64,000 nucleotides of DNA, taken from assembly GCA_003864495.1 (NCBI GenBank), contig ML133420.1, positions 3,063,852 to 3,127,851 on the forward strand, written 5' to 3'. The translations under genes were made by a program, and so were the position numbers. The notes below the pieces were generated by a model. That model was not told the DNA's origin. It saw nothing but the letters and a program-made list of their open reading frames with translations, and did not search any database. Shown one piece after another: positions 1-11,745 of the stretch. Numbering within the stretch: the first letter of the stretch is position 1; the number at the start of each line of letters is the position of its first letter. The DNA is from Nemopilema nomurai (lineage: Eukaryota > Cnidaria > Scyphozoa > Rhizostomeae > Rhizostomatidae).

Positions 1-1250
1 TTGAATCCGATGATATGGCTATATGGTCCGGCATCCACGGCTATTGAGGACGCGAATTGGTCGGTGACCATGGCGATTGAGGTGTGTCAGTTGGTGATCT
101 GATGGGTGATGTGGGTGGTAATCGAAGTGGCGATACTTCTAGTGCACGAACTGGTGATGTGGGTGGTGATGGTGTATGACCATTGTTTCTTCGCTCCTCC
201 ATCTCCATCCTCAAGGCTGTACTGAGGAAAGGTGACCGTTCTTGTCCTCTTCCTCCTCCGCCTCCTCTCCAACCTCGCCCTACGTTGTTCCTCCTGTTCG
301 CCTTCGGTATCTTGACTCCGTCGATGCAGGGAACATACTGTTTAGTTCCCTGAAATAAAATACCCTAACATCACAACCTGTTTCTAAAAAATACCCAATC
401 CTACCACTAACATTGTTGCTGTTGTTGTATCATTCGAAAAATATTAGTTTTAAAAAAATTAATAGTTGCAAAATTTAAAAAAAATTGCTGAAGTAAAAAT
501 GCACTCACCGCATCCTCCGGTTGACATATTTCAATGATCTCAGGATGTATCCGCTCCTCCGCAATCTAAACTCTCTATCATCATTTGTGTTGTCCAATTT
601 TTTTATTTCTAACCTAAAAATATGGTGTTGTGGTATTTACTAAATTGTAATATGTTTTGGAATAAATCAAGAAATAAAATGAAAAAGAAAAACATAAAAA
701 ATGTAATTGTTTCTAGTTATTGGCTGGTGTAACAAACGCTCCCCGTGCACATCTTTAGACCTCAGCAAGATGAATATTCAATGCTCATGTGTACAAAGTC
801 AATAGACTAAGGCCAGTACTTAGCATTGAACGGGGGATTGTAAGCACACCAACACAATAACACAAGGCACCTGAAGCGACGTCTCTCGACACCCCTATAC
901 CTTACTTCAAAGTGCCGAGTCGTGGTGACCAGCCTATTTCGCTTCAGGTAGGCAACAATTTGAAAAAAAGCCTTAAAACTATCGCAAGTAATTAAAAAAT
1001 CATCTATAAACAATAAAAGCAAGTATATGCATCTATATTTAAGTAAATAATGCTGAAAGTAAAGGTAAGTCTCCTGTTCAATTTCACTGTGAAAGTATGT
1101 CCTTTGTGTATATCGATATTCGTGAAAAGAGGTGGATTGCTTGCGTTTCAATCTTTAATAGTAGTGTGTACGTGCTCGAGTTCGAATATTCGAAACCAAT
1201 CAGATTCCTTCATTATTAACATTTCTCATAGAAAGCCCGCCAATTCACAC
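1..1250. other. Gene-free flank
   Basis: I see no supportable gene here. Short open frames on both strands have no recognisable domain, no splice context and low-complexity composition. Nothing beyond AT-rich intergenic sequence can be assigned. Confidence 0.5.
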
Positions 1251-1282
1251 AAACCAATCAGATCCATCTATTATTCACATAG

Positions 1283-1449
1283 ACTTGGTACCTATAGGTA
1301 ATCAGATACCCTGATGCCAAATCTGGCGTCGGCATCATCATAGGATCTTCTGCGCATGCGCAAAACCCAACTTGCTTTGATTGACTTGAAACTTGGTACC
1401 TATAGGTAATCAGATACCCTGATGCCAAGTCTGGCATCGGCATCATCAT
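1283..1449. repeat. Near-identical direct repeat pair, 59 bp, spaced 108 bp
   Basis: Positions 1283-1341 and 1391-1449 are near-identical and both begin ACTTGGTACCTATAGGTAAT. They differ at a couple of bases (GGCGTCGG against GGCATCGG). The offset is 108 bp. No function is visible; it looks like a local tandem duplication with a diverged spacer. Confidence 0.8.
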
Positions 1450-1499
1450 TACAATGACACTGCCACGCAGCGGCAACTGCGCCCGTATGCACCTCACCT

Positions 1500-1910
1500 T
1501 ACCTACTTTTGTCAAAGGTTTGCGTTGCTTTCTTGGCTGTCCACAACTTCAACAACTTCTTCATCAATTTACTCAACTATGATTTCATCTTCAGTTGACA
1601 ATGCTCCTCTTGCTAAGACTTGGTCGTCGCAGTCAAAAACTTTCATCTGCCGTTTAAACATATTTTTTACTCGTATTTTTTATTTTCTTACATAACCAAA
1701 AACAAAAATTACGAGATAGCGAACACTTTTCGTCCAGGGGGAACAGAAAACGGCTCGACATAACGAATATTCGAAATAGCGGGCAGTCAAGATAGCGAAC
1801 GGTTTTTCTATACGTAGCTCTATAACAAATCCAAGGGAAACAGAAATTGGTTCGAAATAGCGAATGTTCGAGATAGCGGGCAGTTGAGATAGCGGATGTC
1901 AACTACAAAT
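1500..1910 (-). mobile_element. Possible Tigger/pogo (Tc1-mariner) 3' remnant
   Basis: On the minus strand the right end reads GTTGACATCCGCTATCTC followed by repeated 'CGCTATxTCGAA' phrases, a style common at pogo-family termini. Further in, the minus strand reads a short acidic tail (LARGALSTEDEIIVE, then a stop) resembling the C-terminus of Tigger-type transposases. No DDE core is visible, and the far terminus and target duplication are not defined. The family assignment is tentative. Confidence 0.35.
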
Positions 1911-1999
1911 ATACATGAACGATTAATTTTGTAATTTTTGATATAATAAATCCCAGTTTCTATATTCTAAATTGAAACTGGACTCTGCAATTTAGTTCA

Positions 2000-2970
2000 C
2001 AAATTTACTACCGCGTAAAATTATGAAAATTGATAGAATTGGTATTCTTGAACCCTTCGATCCATAAGGCTTTTTATGCAGTGTAAACTAATGAGTGAGT
2101 TTTTTAGACCCCTAATATATTGTCTTTTATTGACACGTAGTTTGTAAGAAGCAAGAACCTAACTAGACAAAAGTCTCATAATTTCCTTGGCGTTTTGTTT
2201 AAAAGTGTTTTAATGGTTTCTCAATAAATAATGATTGACTGCAAGGAAACTAGATGGTTTTCTCTAATAAATGATGTATTTCATAATTTCCCATTTCTGC
2301 AAAATCTGCCATACTTTAAAACAAAACTTTAAAACATAAAATTTGCAGAAATTAAAAGGTAAGCTTAAAAACAGGCATACGCAAAATAAATAGCTTAACA
2401 AACATTTCTGAGATTTGATAAGATCTGAGGCAAGCAGCCAAAGAACCACAAAAATGGCTTTGACTACTACAAAAAGGTATTTGGCAATAATTTACTTTTC
2501 AACTTATACCCAAACATTTTTGAAGTTGCAACTCTACCTTTCATTAACAATTACCTCCGAGCATCAATGTCTGTTGAAAGGTTTGAAAACCTTATTCAAA
2601 CTACTATATTGTCCACTCATTTCATCGCTATATATTCAAATAAACAGGCAGGGTAACTAAATTGCTGCAAGCTGGTTGGTAATGAGAAAGGCAATAAGCA
2701 TCTGGCGCAATAGTCAACAGCAAGTTTCTACGAGTATGCAGGCACTGAAAGAAAAGGTGCACCATTTGGTTTGCCATGTTTCCGCTTTGGGGCCTTGTGC
2801 GTCACAGATATATCTAATCTTTCGAATCACGATTTTTGTTTATGAAAAAGGCAAACACTGAAGCGTCTTTTGTTTTAGGCGTGGCTCTGGTTACTGCTAT
2901 ATTTGTGGTGTCGCCTTTTACTCAGAGACGGTATTTCACGTCGTCCGATTCAATTGGGCTTGCAATTGTA
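2000..2970. other. Gene-free stretch
   Basis: AT-rich sequence without a convincing coding region. The short open frames at 2264-2449 (minus) and 2415-2660 (plus) lack domains and overlap one another antisense. Confidence 0.45.
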
Positions 2971-2978
2971 ACGTGTAA

Positions 2979-3286
2979 CGTGCAGTGCTTCTGATTGATC
3001 TTAATCTTGTTAACAAGTATGAATTGTCTTATGTCAATGTGTCGTTTCCGTTATTGTGATCCCGTTTATTGTTGTAGAGTGACGTATTACTGTTGATTGT
3101 CATCTTCAATTATATTCAGTGTGTTTCGTGACCATTAGTCAGTCTTGTTTGAATTCGATTGGAAATACGTTCTTCTGTTGACTACGCTAGCAAAGAAACC
3201 AACTTCGTTACATTTCAGTGACAGGGGTGGGATAACAAGGGTTCATACTTGTTAACAAGATTAAGATCAATCAGAGACACTGCACG
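2979..3286. repeat. Inverted-repeat (foldback) element, 45-bp arms
   Basis: The left arm 2979-3023 and the reverse complement of the right arm 3242-3286 match at 43 of 45 positions; both begin CGTGCAGTG and end CAAGTATGAA. The arms flank 218 bp of unrelated sequence, so the element can fold into a long hairpin. This is the form of a MITE or foldback transposon. No clear target-site duplication was found outside the arms. Confidence 0.75.
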
Positions 3287-3289
3287 CGA

Positions 3290-3822
3290 CACAACTATTT
3301 AATAAAACCCAAACACGTTACATAATCAGTAGTAGCAAGCTAGATTTTAATAAAAAAAGTTTTATTAAGTCTACGGGCAAACAACTAAAATAGACATAAC
3401 TTGATGAAGACATAACTTTTGTTTGGTCGTTTAGTACTATTCTGTAGGGACATTCACCTTTGTCCATGACCAACGATTGTTCGCAAGATTGCTTCCAAAA
3501 AATAGTCGACACTGCATCAAATGTTCACTTTTGCAACACATTGAATACCAGCAAACACTACGTAAATGACTACGATACCAGATGCCTGGTACTCTTTAGA
3601 ATTTTTTGAATTCGGAGGCGGTTATACGCTAGCGTCATAGAAATCGGAGACATCTAATGAATTTGCTTTCAAAAAGCTGTAAAAATGTTCTTACGTTCCT
3701 TGGTTCCTATGACTTTTACAAGAGGAATACTATGAAAACTTGGCGTGTTTCCAGCACTTTTCGTGCTGGGTAAGTTATTGTTTAATCAGAACTGCACGTG
3801 TCTAATGCAGAGAGGTATCAGT
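3290..3822. other. Gene-free stretch
   Basis: No supportable gene. A small minus-strand frame (3318-3512) has no family resemblance. Confidence 0.45.
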
Positions 3823-3824
3823 TA

Positions 3825-4664
3825 CCGTAAACCCTTGAATTGGCCCCCGCCTCGAATAGATTCCCCGTCGATTTGTTGATTTTCAACTCCTGAGGTTGCC
3901 TTTGGTACTTTTTTGAATTTCCACAAAATCCAGTAGATTCTTTTTCTGGCAGTTTTGTTGCCAATGCCTGTGCATGGTTCTTGTTTTCTGTATACTCTGG
4001 CAGCTTCGAGATAATAGTTTATAAGTTGGGAAATTTTAACTGGATTATGACCGACTAAATGACCGAAGTGTTTATCATGGCATGCTGATATCATAGACTA
4101 GCTTTTACACTTGAAATATTTTTCATATACACGCTTTTTTATAAGAAATCACTTTATAAGGAACCTACATGTAGAAGGCCGAAATATCTAAAGAACTAAA
4201 AACGAAATCAATAAGGAACTTCTCGATTTGAAATATTTTTATACCTGCAAGCATCAAGAACTAAAAAGCCGGTTCCAATCATTTGCAGCCAATACTCGCG
4301 TAGATTGTTTGCTATTCGTGTGTCAAGTGCTTCATTGAGTACTTTCCGCATATGCTGTCTTGCCCCTCTCTCCATTAAGTGTTAAGGCTTATTGTAGGCA
4401 AAACACCGAAAGTGAGAACTTAAGGAGCCTTTAAGGAACTTTTGGTACTAAAATCTGATGATTTGAGGTCTACGAATAAGGATCTTTTAGAATTAGGCCT
4501 CAGGGTCCTTATAAAAAAGCGTGTAACAATGGAGAGAAATTTTAAAAAATAATAATTTTATGTGGCATCTTTCAGGTAATTTTATATGCCCCCTCAAATA
4601 GCCCCCAATCCAAAAGTATCAAGTATGATTAAGCATCCAAGGGGGCTAACTCGAGGATTTACGG
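3825..4664. mobile_element. MITE family 2, copy with a nested MITE
   Basis: The left end CCGTAAACCCTTGAATTGGC and the right end (reverse complement CCGTAAATCCTCGAGTTAGC) are terminal inverted repeats flanked by TA at 3823-3824 and 4665-4666. A second copy with related ends lies at 25459-25934. Subtracting the nested MITE at 4130-4523 leaves about 445 bp, close to the 476 bp of the other copy. TA flanks suggest a Tc1/mariner-like origin (inference). No coding sequence was found. Confidence 0.65.
4130..4523. mobile_element. MITE family 1, copy A
   Basis: Ends are CACGCTTTTTTATAAG at left and the reverse complement of CTTATAAAAAAGCGTG at right, flanked by TA (4128-4129, 4524-4525). Internal text such as AAGGAACCTACATGTAGAAG recurs at 47741-48019 and 57620-58001, and a reversed fragment lies at 53931-54125. 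It is a non-autonomous, TA-targeting element inserted inside a family 2 MITE. Confidence 0.8.
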
Positions 4665-4669
4665 TATGG

Positions 4670-6300
4670 GACTTTCTGCATTCAGCTACAACGCATCGAA
4701 GGCATTTTTAAACGGGGGTTTTTGCAATTAGAAGACAAGTTAAGAAAATTGCAAAAGCAGAGATACTCACGCTGCCATTCACATAGCCATTGTGGAATGC
4801 GTAAAATTTCAGATTTCCTTATTTTAATGTTGGAGCAGTTCTCAGTCAGAACAAAAATCAAAGCAGAAGATGCATAGAAATAATTTGTAGCGCCAACGCA
4901 GCAGCCTGTACTCTAGTAGGGCTATCGAAAAAGACATGAAAAAGAAACAGTCCTATTCATTCAGCTATTGAAGACAAGATCAGAGGGTGTTCCACTAATA
5001 AGGGATTGTTAGGGAACAGTTTATACACCAGCTCTGTTATAGTTGACGAAAGATTTAAGAAATGATGGGCAATGGTGTTCTCCACTCTACCCTTAAAGAT
5101 GAAAGAATAATCTGGCTTGTTCTTGGCTTGATAAGCCACGTGACATTAGTATTAAAAAGTAGTTTACATTGGTTTTTGATGGTGGGTGCTATCTGTTGGG
5201 AATAGCATGAACAAACTTTTTTCGCAGTATTTAGCATGTTATATTGAAAGAATCCTCTATTAATTCATTGATTTTTATTGACCATACTAATAATAATTTA
5301 CAGACAATAAGACGTAAATTACCCTTGCAATAATATTTTTACTAAAGATGTACTTTTCACACACATTCTGTTCCTGACGCATAATTTCTTCTAAAAGAAA
5401 GTTTTATTGAAGTCACGCAATATGAAAGCACCTAAAGTTTCTGAAAATTACTGAAATTATTCTTTTGATATATGTTGTTGTAGCTGTTGTTATTGTGTAA
5501 AGTGACTGGATTTGTAATCCTTAAGATTACTCAGATGGAGACTGAATCCTTCAAAAACAAGATGATAAAGTTCAAGCCTAGATATCACAATGAAATATTA
5601 GAAAGAAACTGTATCTGAGCCTAATTGTTATTCTCTACCTGAGTCTCTTTTGTGGTATAAGCAATGTCCTTGAAAGAGGTAATTTGGTGAATGCCTCAGT
5701 TTCTCTACCACGATTGATAGTTTGCATGATTGACACATGGTTGGTGGCAACTGGCTCTTTATTATTTGGTTGAACCAATTGATAAAGTTGCAAGTATTCT
5801 GTACAGCATGTAAATATATCAATATGCTGTTTGAAACTGATATCTTGAAATTTGTTGTAAAGTGAAATGGATTCAACCAGATGGGTTCTCTGCCTGGTAA
5901 GAGCTGAAAAACTTGACATGGTGCTGTACATAGAGAAACTGGCTAAAAGTATTAACAAATGGCTTTTTGATTCAGTTTGGCTCTAGTAGCATTGTTATGT
6001 TAAAAATAATTAATGATGCATTTTTTATTAAGTTCTTCAAAAAGTTTGTATTCCTGTCCATTTCCATTGGAATGGTCTACATATCCAGCCGTTCACTAAA
6101 TGAGACCAAACATTGGCAAAACGAGTCTATGGTATTCAGCTGATGCACCAAGTGACTCATGCTGTACTTCTTGATTTGAGTTTCAAGCTTACCAAATGAA
6201 GATTGATCTTTTGAACTCGAAGACCATCAGGTATTACAGAATAAACATCTTGGCTTTATTATTTATCAGTAACTAACCAAAAATTAACAAATACAAGGTT
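4670..6300. other. Gene-free stretch
   Basis: No gene can be supported. Overlapping minus-strand frames near 4957-5237 and 5628-5958 have no recognisable domain or splice pattern. A TTTATT at 6256-6261 (AATAAA on the minus strand) is a candidate polyadenylation signal for the SNAP29-like gene about 550 bp upstream of it on that strand. Confidence 0.4.
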
Positions 6301-6368
6301 TGCAAGAAGTTAAAATAAATAATGGCTTCTCTACAACCACGTAAGAATTAATCAAAATTTACAGTTAA

Positions 6369-6744
6369 GTTGCTTACAGGCATACTTACATTCCAACAAT
6401 TGAAGTTGGAAAAGGAAACTACCAAAGAATCTGAAGATAAACTAGCAATCATGCTCATGTTTCTATATTGAGAATGATCTACAAATTCACTTTCATTTTC
6501 TGTTGCTGGCTAGTAACACAGCTAGCTATATGAATAGGAGCCTCACATACCCACATACCTTGCAAGATAATGGAGCTCCTTATCAAAAAATAAACTCAAG
6601 CATGTGAAATGAAAACATACAACAGAATCTAAGGTAAGTAAACATGATATACAATAATAGAAAACACAATACAAACTCATAGTTTTCATAATATTAGGGT
6701 AATTCATTTGGCTAAATATTAAAGTTACAATTCTCCAAGTTTAA
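6369..6744. mobile_element. TTAA-bounded segment present only in SNAP29 copy 1
   Basis: In the two downstream SNAP29 copies the 3' flank runs straight through a single TTAA. Here TTAA occurs at 6365-6368 and again at 6741-6744, with 372 bp between. This is either an insertion at a TTAA target or a microhomology deletion in the ancestor of the other copies. The interior ends (GTTGCTTACA and CTCCAAGT) are not inverted repeats, so a piggyBac or Kolobok origin is not proven. Confidence 0.5.
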
Positions 6745-6814
6745 TAATAGGCAGCAAGGCATTGCAGCTGTCCTTTTTCAGCATAAACAGCCTTTTTGTA
6801 AATACAGCGAACTA

Positions 6815-7501
6815 TTATTTTTTCAAAATTTTTCTGATTTCCTTAGTTGAATTTTCAACCCTTTGATCAACAACGCTTGTCTTGTATGTCACTCGTTCGA
6901 TTATGTCGTCATGCCTGTCCAGTGTTTCCCCTAACAACAAAGCGTGTCCCTTAAGTTCCCCAAGCCCTGACATCATAAAATCCAAGTTCTTATCAAGCTG
7001 CACTTCCACATTGGATGGCTGCGACGAAAAGACATCTTTCTCTTGTTCCCAACCAAGGCTAGGCCCTTTTGCGTGTTGGTGACTTTTATCAACACTAACT
7101 GATGGTCTACTCGAATCTTTCGTTTCTTTCTCCGGCACCTTGATAGTTTTTGATTGCACTGGTTTTCGGAAATAGTTTCCTATGGTACCCCAAATACTTT
7201 TAAGTGAAGTTATCTGTCGGTTTGAAACATCCAGATCGCTGTTTATGTTATCCAAAGTTTTTTCAGTTCTCAGGAGAGAGTCCTCCTGACGAGCGAGTTC
7301 TTCCTCTGTCTTGCAAGCAACATCTTTCGACTCTTCAATTAGTCCCATCGACCTTTTGGTGCTATCAAGCATCCGCTTCTCGTAAACCTGTTTTTCATGC
7401 TGTATATGCGATAGTTCGGCGGAGTGAATTTCCTCAAAATCATCTTCAAACGGGTTACTACTCTTGGATGGATAATTTTTGTTTTGTCCCCAAGCAGCCA
7501 T
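6815..7501 (-). CDS. SNAP29: SNAP29-like Qbc-SNARE, intact copy 1
   Basis: This 228-residue protein fits the synaptosomal-associated protein 29 family, soluble Qbc-SNAREs that supply two helices to SNARE bundles in endosomal, autophagosomal and ciliary membrane fusion (family knowledge). Visible features: an NPF motif at residues 16-18 in SSNPFEDDFEE, as in animal SNAP29 (EH-domain binding); a first SNARE heptad helix at about 35-110; a charged linker at about 115-160; a second SNARE helix at about 163-226 ending KEIRKILKK. There is no palmitoylated cysteine cluster as in SNAP25, which agrees with SNAP29. The start is MAAWGQNKN. The whole frame lies in one exon, whereas animal SNAP29 genes normally have introns, so it may be an old retrocopy or an intron-poor gene. 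Two further copies lie 5.3 and 8.1 kb downstream. Their shared truncating stop makes this the best candidate for the functional gene. Confidence 0.85.
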   Translation of the reverse strand: MAAWGQNKNYPSKSSNPFEDDFEEIHSAELSHIQHEKQVYEKRMLDSTKRSMGLIEESKDVACKTEEELARQEDSLLRTEKTLDNINSDLDVSNRQITSLKSIWGTIGNYFRKPVQSKTIKVPEKETKDSSRPSVSVDKSHQHAKGPSLGWEQEKDVFSSQPSNVEVQLDKNLDFMMSGLGELKGHALLLGETLDRHDDIIERVTYKTSVVDQRVENSTKEIRKILKK

Positions 7502-7581
7502 GTTTAACGATCGACTGAAGACCGTTGTAAGTATTAGATTGAAGTGAATTTTTTCGTTTGAATGAAAGCATCCGCTCCTGT

Positions 7582-8259
7582 TGTAATACTGCTAATTTTA
7601 GGCCTTTCTCTCTAGTCCATTCGTTTTATTTTCCTTACCTAATCACTCTTGGTAATCTGTAATTTTCCTTGCTCGTTCCGCATTTTTGTATCACGTGTAT
7701 TAGGATAATCTTTGCATTATTGTGAGTAACTTCATACCTACGTCAATTATCAGCATGTTAAATAGATCGCCATAGCAACCACATATTTTAGGATATCACA
7801 CTACCCCACCCCGCTCATCACTTAGTAGATTACTTCCTTTTACTGTTTCATTTACGTTTGTCTATTGTTTTTAGTTCAGTATATATTTGAGCCCCGTACC
7901 TCATTCGAGAGGGAGAATTATGGAAAAGTAGCAGCAAGCGAAATGAGTTTAGGCATGCGCCGTTTTAGGGCAAGATGCTTGTGAAAGATTTTGCTCTTAG
8001 TCGTGTCGAGACATTCATAGGAGATATATATAAGTTTTGAAAGACCTCTGGGATAGTTCTTGAGAAAGATTATGCCCATGTCACGTGTTGTTTATTATGC
8101 CGTTGTTAGCATGCAAGTTATGTAGCTGCCGGAACGATTTCATCGGAAGAAAAGAAGGAAAGATTTAACCGATTTACGTCGCACCATTTATTGGCCATCC
8201 TCTGACTTTTGTAAGGTCCTGAGAATGGATCAATCATCATTTTTAAAGAACATTTTACA
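7582..8259. mobile_element. Probable solo LTR inserted beside SNAP29 copy 1
   Basis: The 678-bp segment begins TGTAATACTG and ends CATTTTACA, the TG...CA ends of a retrotransposon LTR with a 5-bp terminal inverted repeat (TGTAA/TTACA). CTGT lies immediately before (7578-7581) and immediately after (8260-8263), as a 4-bp target duplication. The matching sequence in the two other SNAP29 copies contains a single CTGT and lacks the segment. A TATATATTT string lies inside near 7880. No internal retroelement genes adjoin, so a solo LTR is the simplest reading. Confidence 0.6.
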
Positions 8260-8399
8260 CTGTGAAGTCAGCTGCGATGGCTGTACCCCTCTTGGCAAAA
8301 ACCAATAGCCCCAAACGCTACAACAAAAGATCAAGCAGATTAGCCTCGGCGAAAGGCGTTTTTCAAGGAGCTGCTTTACCAGGGATGTAATGACTTGGG

Positions 8400-10170
8400 G
8401 CTCAGGGGGCGCATCCGGCGAAAAATTTGCCGGGGCTCAACCCCCTTGATTCATTGCGCTTTGAAAGAGGCAAGAATCCTGAACATTTTGAATTATTAAA
8501 GGAGGTCTACCCATCTCTGGCCAATCATGTTCTCGTATGCCAAGTTGTAACTATATATTCCCAAATCCCAAAGCCGGTTGTTACTATTTGTATCTCTGTC
8601 CGCCCTACATCTGAATGGCAGAAGCAGTAAAGCAAATGGTTTGGCACGTAATGAAATGGTCATAAACGATAAACTGTAGTTGCATACCCCAATAACTAAA
8701 GTTATAGAAGACTTTCATTCGATGCGCCAAAGGCAGTACATTCTGTTTTCGCTGGCAGGAGGATTCAATCGGGATGAAAGTGGCCTAAAGCTATCTACAC
8801 CCTCATCCTCCTCCTTCATTTTGTGAAAACATGGTCCATGTGTTTCTTCTGGGTTTTTGATTAAATAGCGCTGGGTGTGTATATAGCATAGGTCCTTAGG
8901 AAAATTAACTTGGCAAAACAATTGTTGAAATTTTATGACTACATCCCTGTATTGAACGTTCGCTTTCCGATGATAGTTTTACCTTAAAGCTAAAGTACTG
9001 TAAGTATTTATCCTATTTCAATCTAAAGAAGTGAAATATAATTAGAATTCTATTTTTGAAACTTTTTGAGAAATGTAAATTGTATTATTAAACATAGAAC
9101 GGTATGGATCTTGCTAGTGAAAACATTTGTGGTTCCTTGAGGCCACAATTATGTTAAAAAGCCGAAAATATGACTAATAAATTGGCTTTATTAAAGCAAT
9201 AGCGAGACCCATTAGGCATGTTAATTAAGAAAAATTCAACTTTGTTGCATTTCATTCATGCTTGGTGTGATGCATAAGATTCCGCATGCCAGGATTATGC
9301 CAGCAAGGTCGATCTCCAGTTGCTAAAAATTAAAGAACCAAAAGCAATTAAAAAGCATCTTTTAACGAATTACACCAGGTATCTTATGTTTGTAGAAAAA
9401 TTTCAGGTCGGGTTTGTTGTACTAACGACATTCATAGGAATGCAAGAAGAACAACCAGATGAATTAAATTAAAATTAATAATTAATTAATTAATTAATAA
9501 TTAAAATTAACTTCTGCGAGAACGTGTGCGAAGAGCATTTTCTTGATAGTCGTTCTTATGTTCTCTAAAAAGAAGGAAAGTACAGAAAACAATCATACAT
9601 TTTCGCGTCGTTAGGAGAAATGAAATTATTAACCAAGTTTATTCCAGCCTACACTGGGTACCAGACCCTTTATACATAGTGGGTGTTACCCGAGAGACTT
9701 CGAGTTGTCTTTAGGGAAGCGAGGGCTTGTAGAATTTCATTTTTCGCTAATTCACTAAAAAAACCTGCGAAGTATAAAATCTAAGAGCTGAAGTTTTTAT
9801 AAAACTTTAGGACGCTAAGCCAAAAAAAATCGAAGAATAATTTTCAGCTAGCAAATTTTCTGATTAAACGAGAAACTTTAAATCAGGCACGGCGCCACTG
9901 GGGGCTGAAGATCCTTCATATTTTTTCCGACAAAAAATTTTTTTAACCTTCTTTCTATTATTTTTTATGGATGAATTTTATATTTCAACTATAATTTTTT
10001 GGGTATGAAAAAGAAAGGGAAAAAAGTGTTTATATACTGCTTGCTGTTATTTGATCTTTTTTCTATCCTATTGTGGTATATTTCTATTATTTGTCTATTA
10101 TTTGTATCGATTCAATAGCTAACTTTGATTGCAATGTCATTTTTGATGTGTAATCATGGTCTACAGAAAA
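8400..10170. other. Gene-free stretch with an AT-repeat tract
   Basis: No gene can be supported. Around 9465-9512 lies a near-palindromic run of TTAAT and TAATTAAT repeats that could form a cruciform. The short frames at 8427-8630 (plus) and 8715-8921 (minus) have no family resemblance. Confidence 0.45.
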
Positions 10171-10517
10171 ACTCGACAAATCATCTATCACCGGAGTTTT
10201 AGCATGACACCTCCAATCCGAAATTTTTCTGAAAATCAATAATCAATGAGAATCGTCAAACTGTCTATCCTGAGTAGTATGGTATAAATTTTATTAAATT
10301 TTAGTCTTGGAGATGTAAAGCACTGTGATGGCAGCTTGAGAGCTCTTCCACACGATCTTTAGGCCTAGCTGGTGTTACGCAAACACTGAGCGAGGAAATG
10401 TTTTCTTCGCCAGACCATATTGAAGGCATTTTTCATCAGCTTTGACAAGCAAACCATTTTCCATCTCCAAAGTTTAAACGCGTAGTATTTTCAGAGAATC
10501 TAGCTTCATGTTCTGTG

Positions 10518-11312
10518 CAGGGTTGCCAAAACTGGCCTACTGGCGGCCAAATTTGAGAAATCTTGCCTTTTCCAAGAGTGTTTGGCCACGTAAAACCCCA
10601 TAAAATGGATGACAATTATATGTCCATAGCCTTAATTTAATAACGAATTATTCCGGAACGCAGTGGGAAGCAACCATTTTGCCAACTGGCAGTATATGCC
10701 CTAACTTGCCTTGCTTCTTCAGTCAGCATTCAGCAATGCAGTTTGTGAACGCATTTTCTCTAATGTAATGTGTATGAAAATAGAACTGAGGAATCGAATT
10801 GAGAATCAAATGCTAGTTTCTATTGTTCAGATTCGCAAAACGCTGAAATTTGGTGAGAAATGCTGCAAAGACTTTAAAACAACTCAGAATATACTGGAGC
10901 TCTTTAACACAATCAACATGCATGCAACGAAGGATCACACACAGACCCAATCAGAAAGCATTGCTATTTCCGAATACTTGTAGCTGATTTGCTTCACCTA
11001 AATAAACAGTTCAAGTCATGCATTTTTTTTAATAACTACCTTTTACTATAGTTTATTATCACGTTTACATTGGAAACCATACAATATGTTATTAAAATGT
11101 TAATTTGCTCATCGACTTTATCAATACAGTTTGGAATACATTTTCTAATTTGTATTGTGTACATTTAATTGTGCATTTTGCAGCTGTAGTGGTTCTGAGT
11201 CAGATTTTAACTGCGCATGCGCATAAAACCGTGATTATGTTATAGATGAATTTGGCCTATTATGACGTGATTTGGCCTATTTTCATAAACAGTTTGCCTA
11301 CCTAGCACCCTG
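10518..11312 (+). mobile_element. hAT transposase remnant, unit 1
   Basis: The reading frame 10711-10983 (90 residues) contains SNAVCERIFSNVMCMKIELR followed by NRIENQML, the C-terminal dimerisation region of hAT-family transposases. The N-terminal DNA-binding and DDE parts are absent. The bounds rest on CAGGGTTGCCA at left and CACCCTG at right (CAGGGTG reversed), which look like degenerate hAT termini; the flanking 8-mers do not match, so the borders are approximate. It is non-functional as a transposase. Confidence 0.6.
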
Positions 11313-11745
11313 ACCACCTGGCAAGCCTGATTCTGCGGCAAAACCGCAACAGATTTCTATTTTGGATACCCGTAGTGGTGCTGTTGTGGTGCTTGCTAAA
11401 ATCCCTTACGACGCATGCGTTTCTTTCCTAAATTCATCGACGGCTGTCTACTTGCTTCCCCTTCGCGTCCCACCGTATTTGCATTTTTAGGAATCATTTA
11501 AACTACAAGCCGTTGAGTTTCATTATTGAGCACCATTGATCATATTCTATGCCGTCTTCTTTAGAAATAGATCAGATTAGAAATAGGAAAAGATCAAGGT
11601 ACATATTTTTTAAAACAACGTACGTAAGTGAGAGTTGACTAACGGCCTGACTAAAATGTACAGTGCTGTTGCCATAGTGACCGCTTATTAAAGAACCTGC
11701 AGTTGCGAATGATTAAAACAAACCACAAGAATTAACATGCCGAAT

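Noticed and set aside
6882..7082. 66-residue plus-strand frame repeated at 12162 and 14959
   Set aside because: Antisense shadow of the SNAP29 coding sequence; conserved only because the SNAP29 copies are nearly identical.
7582..8259. The extra segment beside SNAP29 copy 1 as an intron lost from the other copies
   Set aside because: The junction cannot be placed to give GT-AG on the minus strand; TG...CA ends with a CTGT duplication fit an LTR better.
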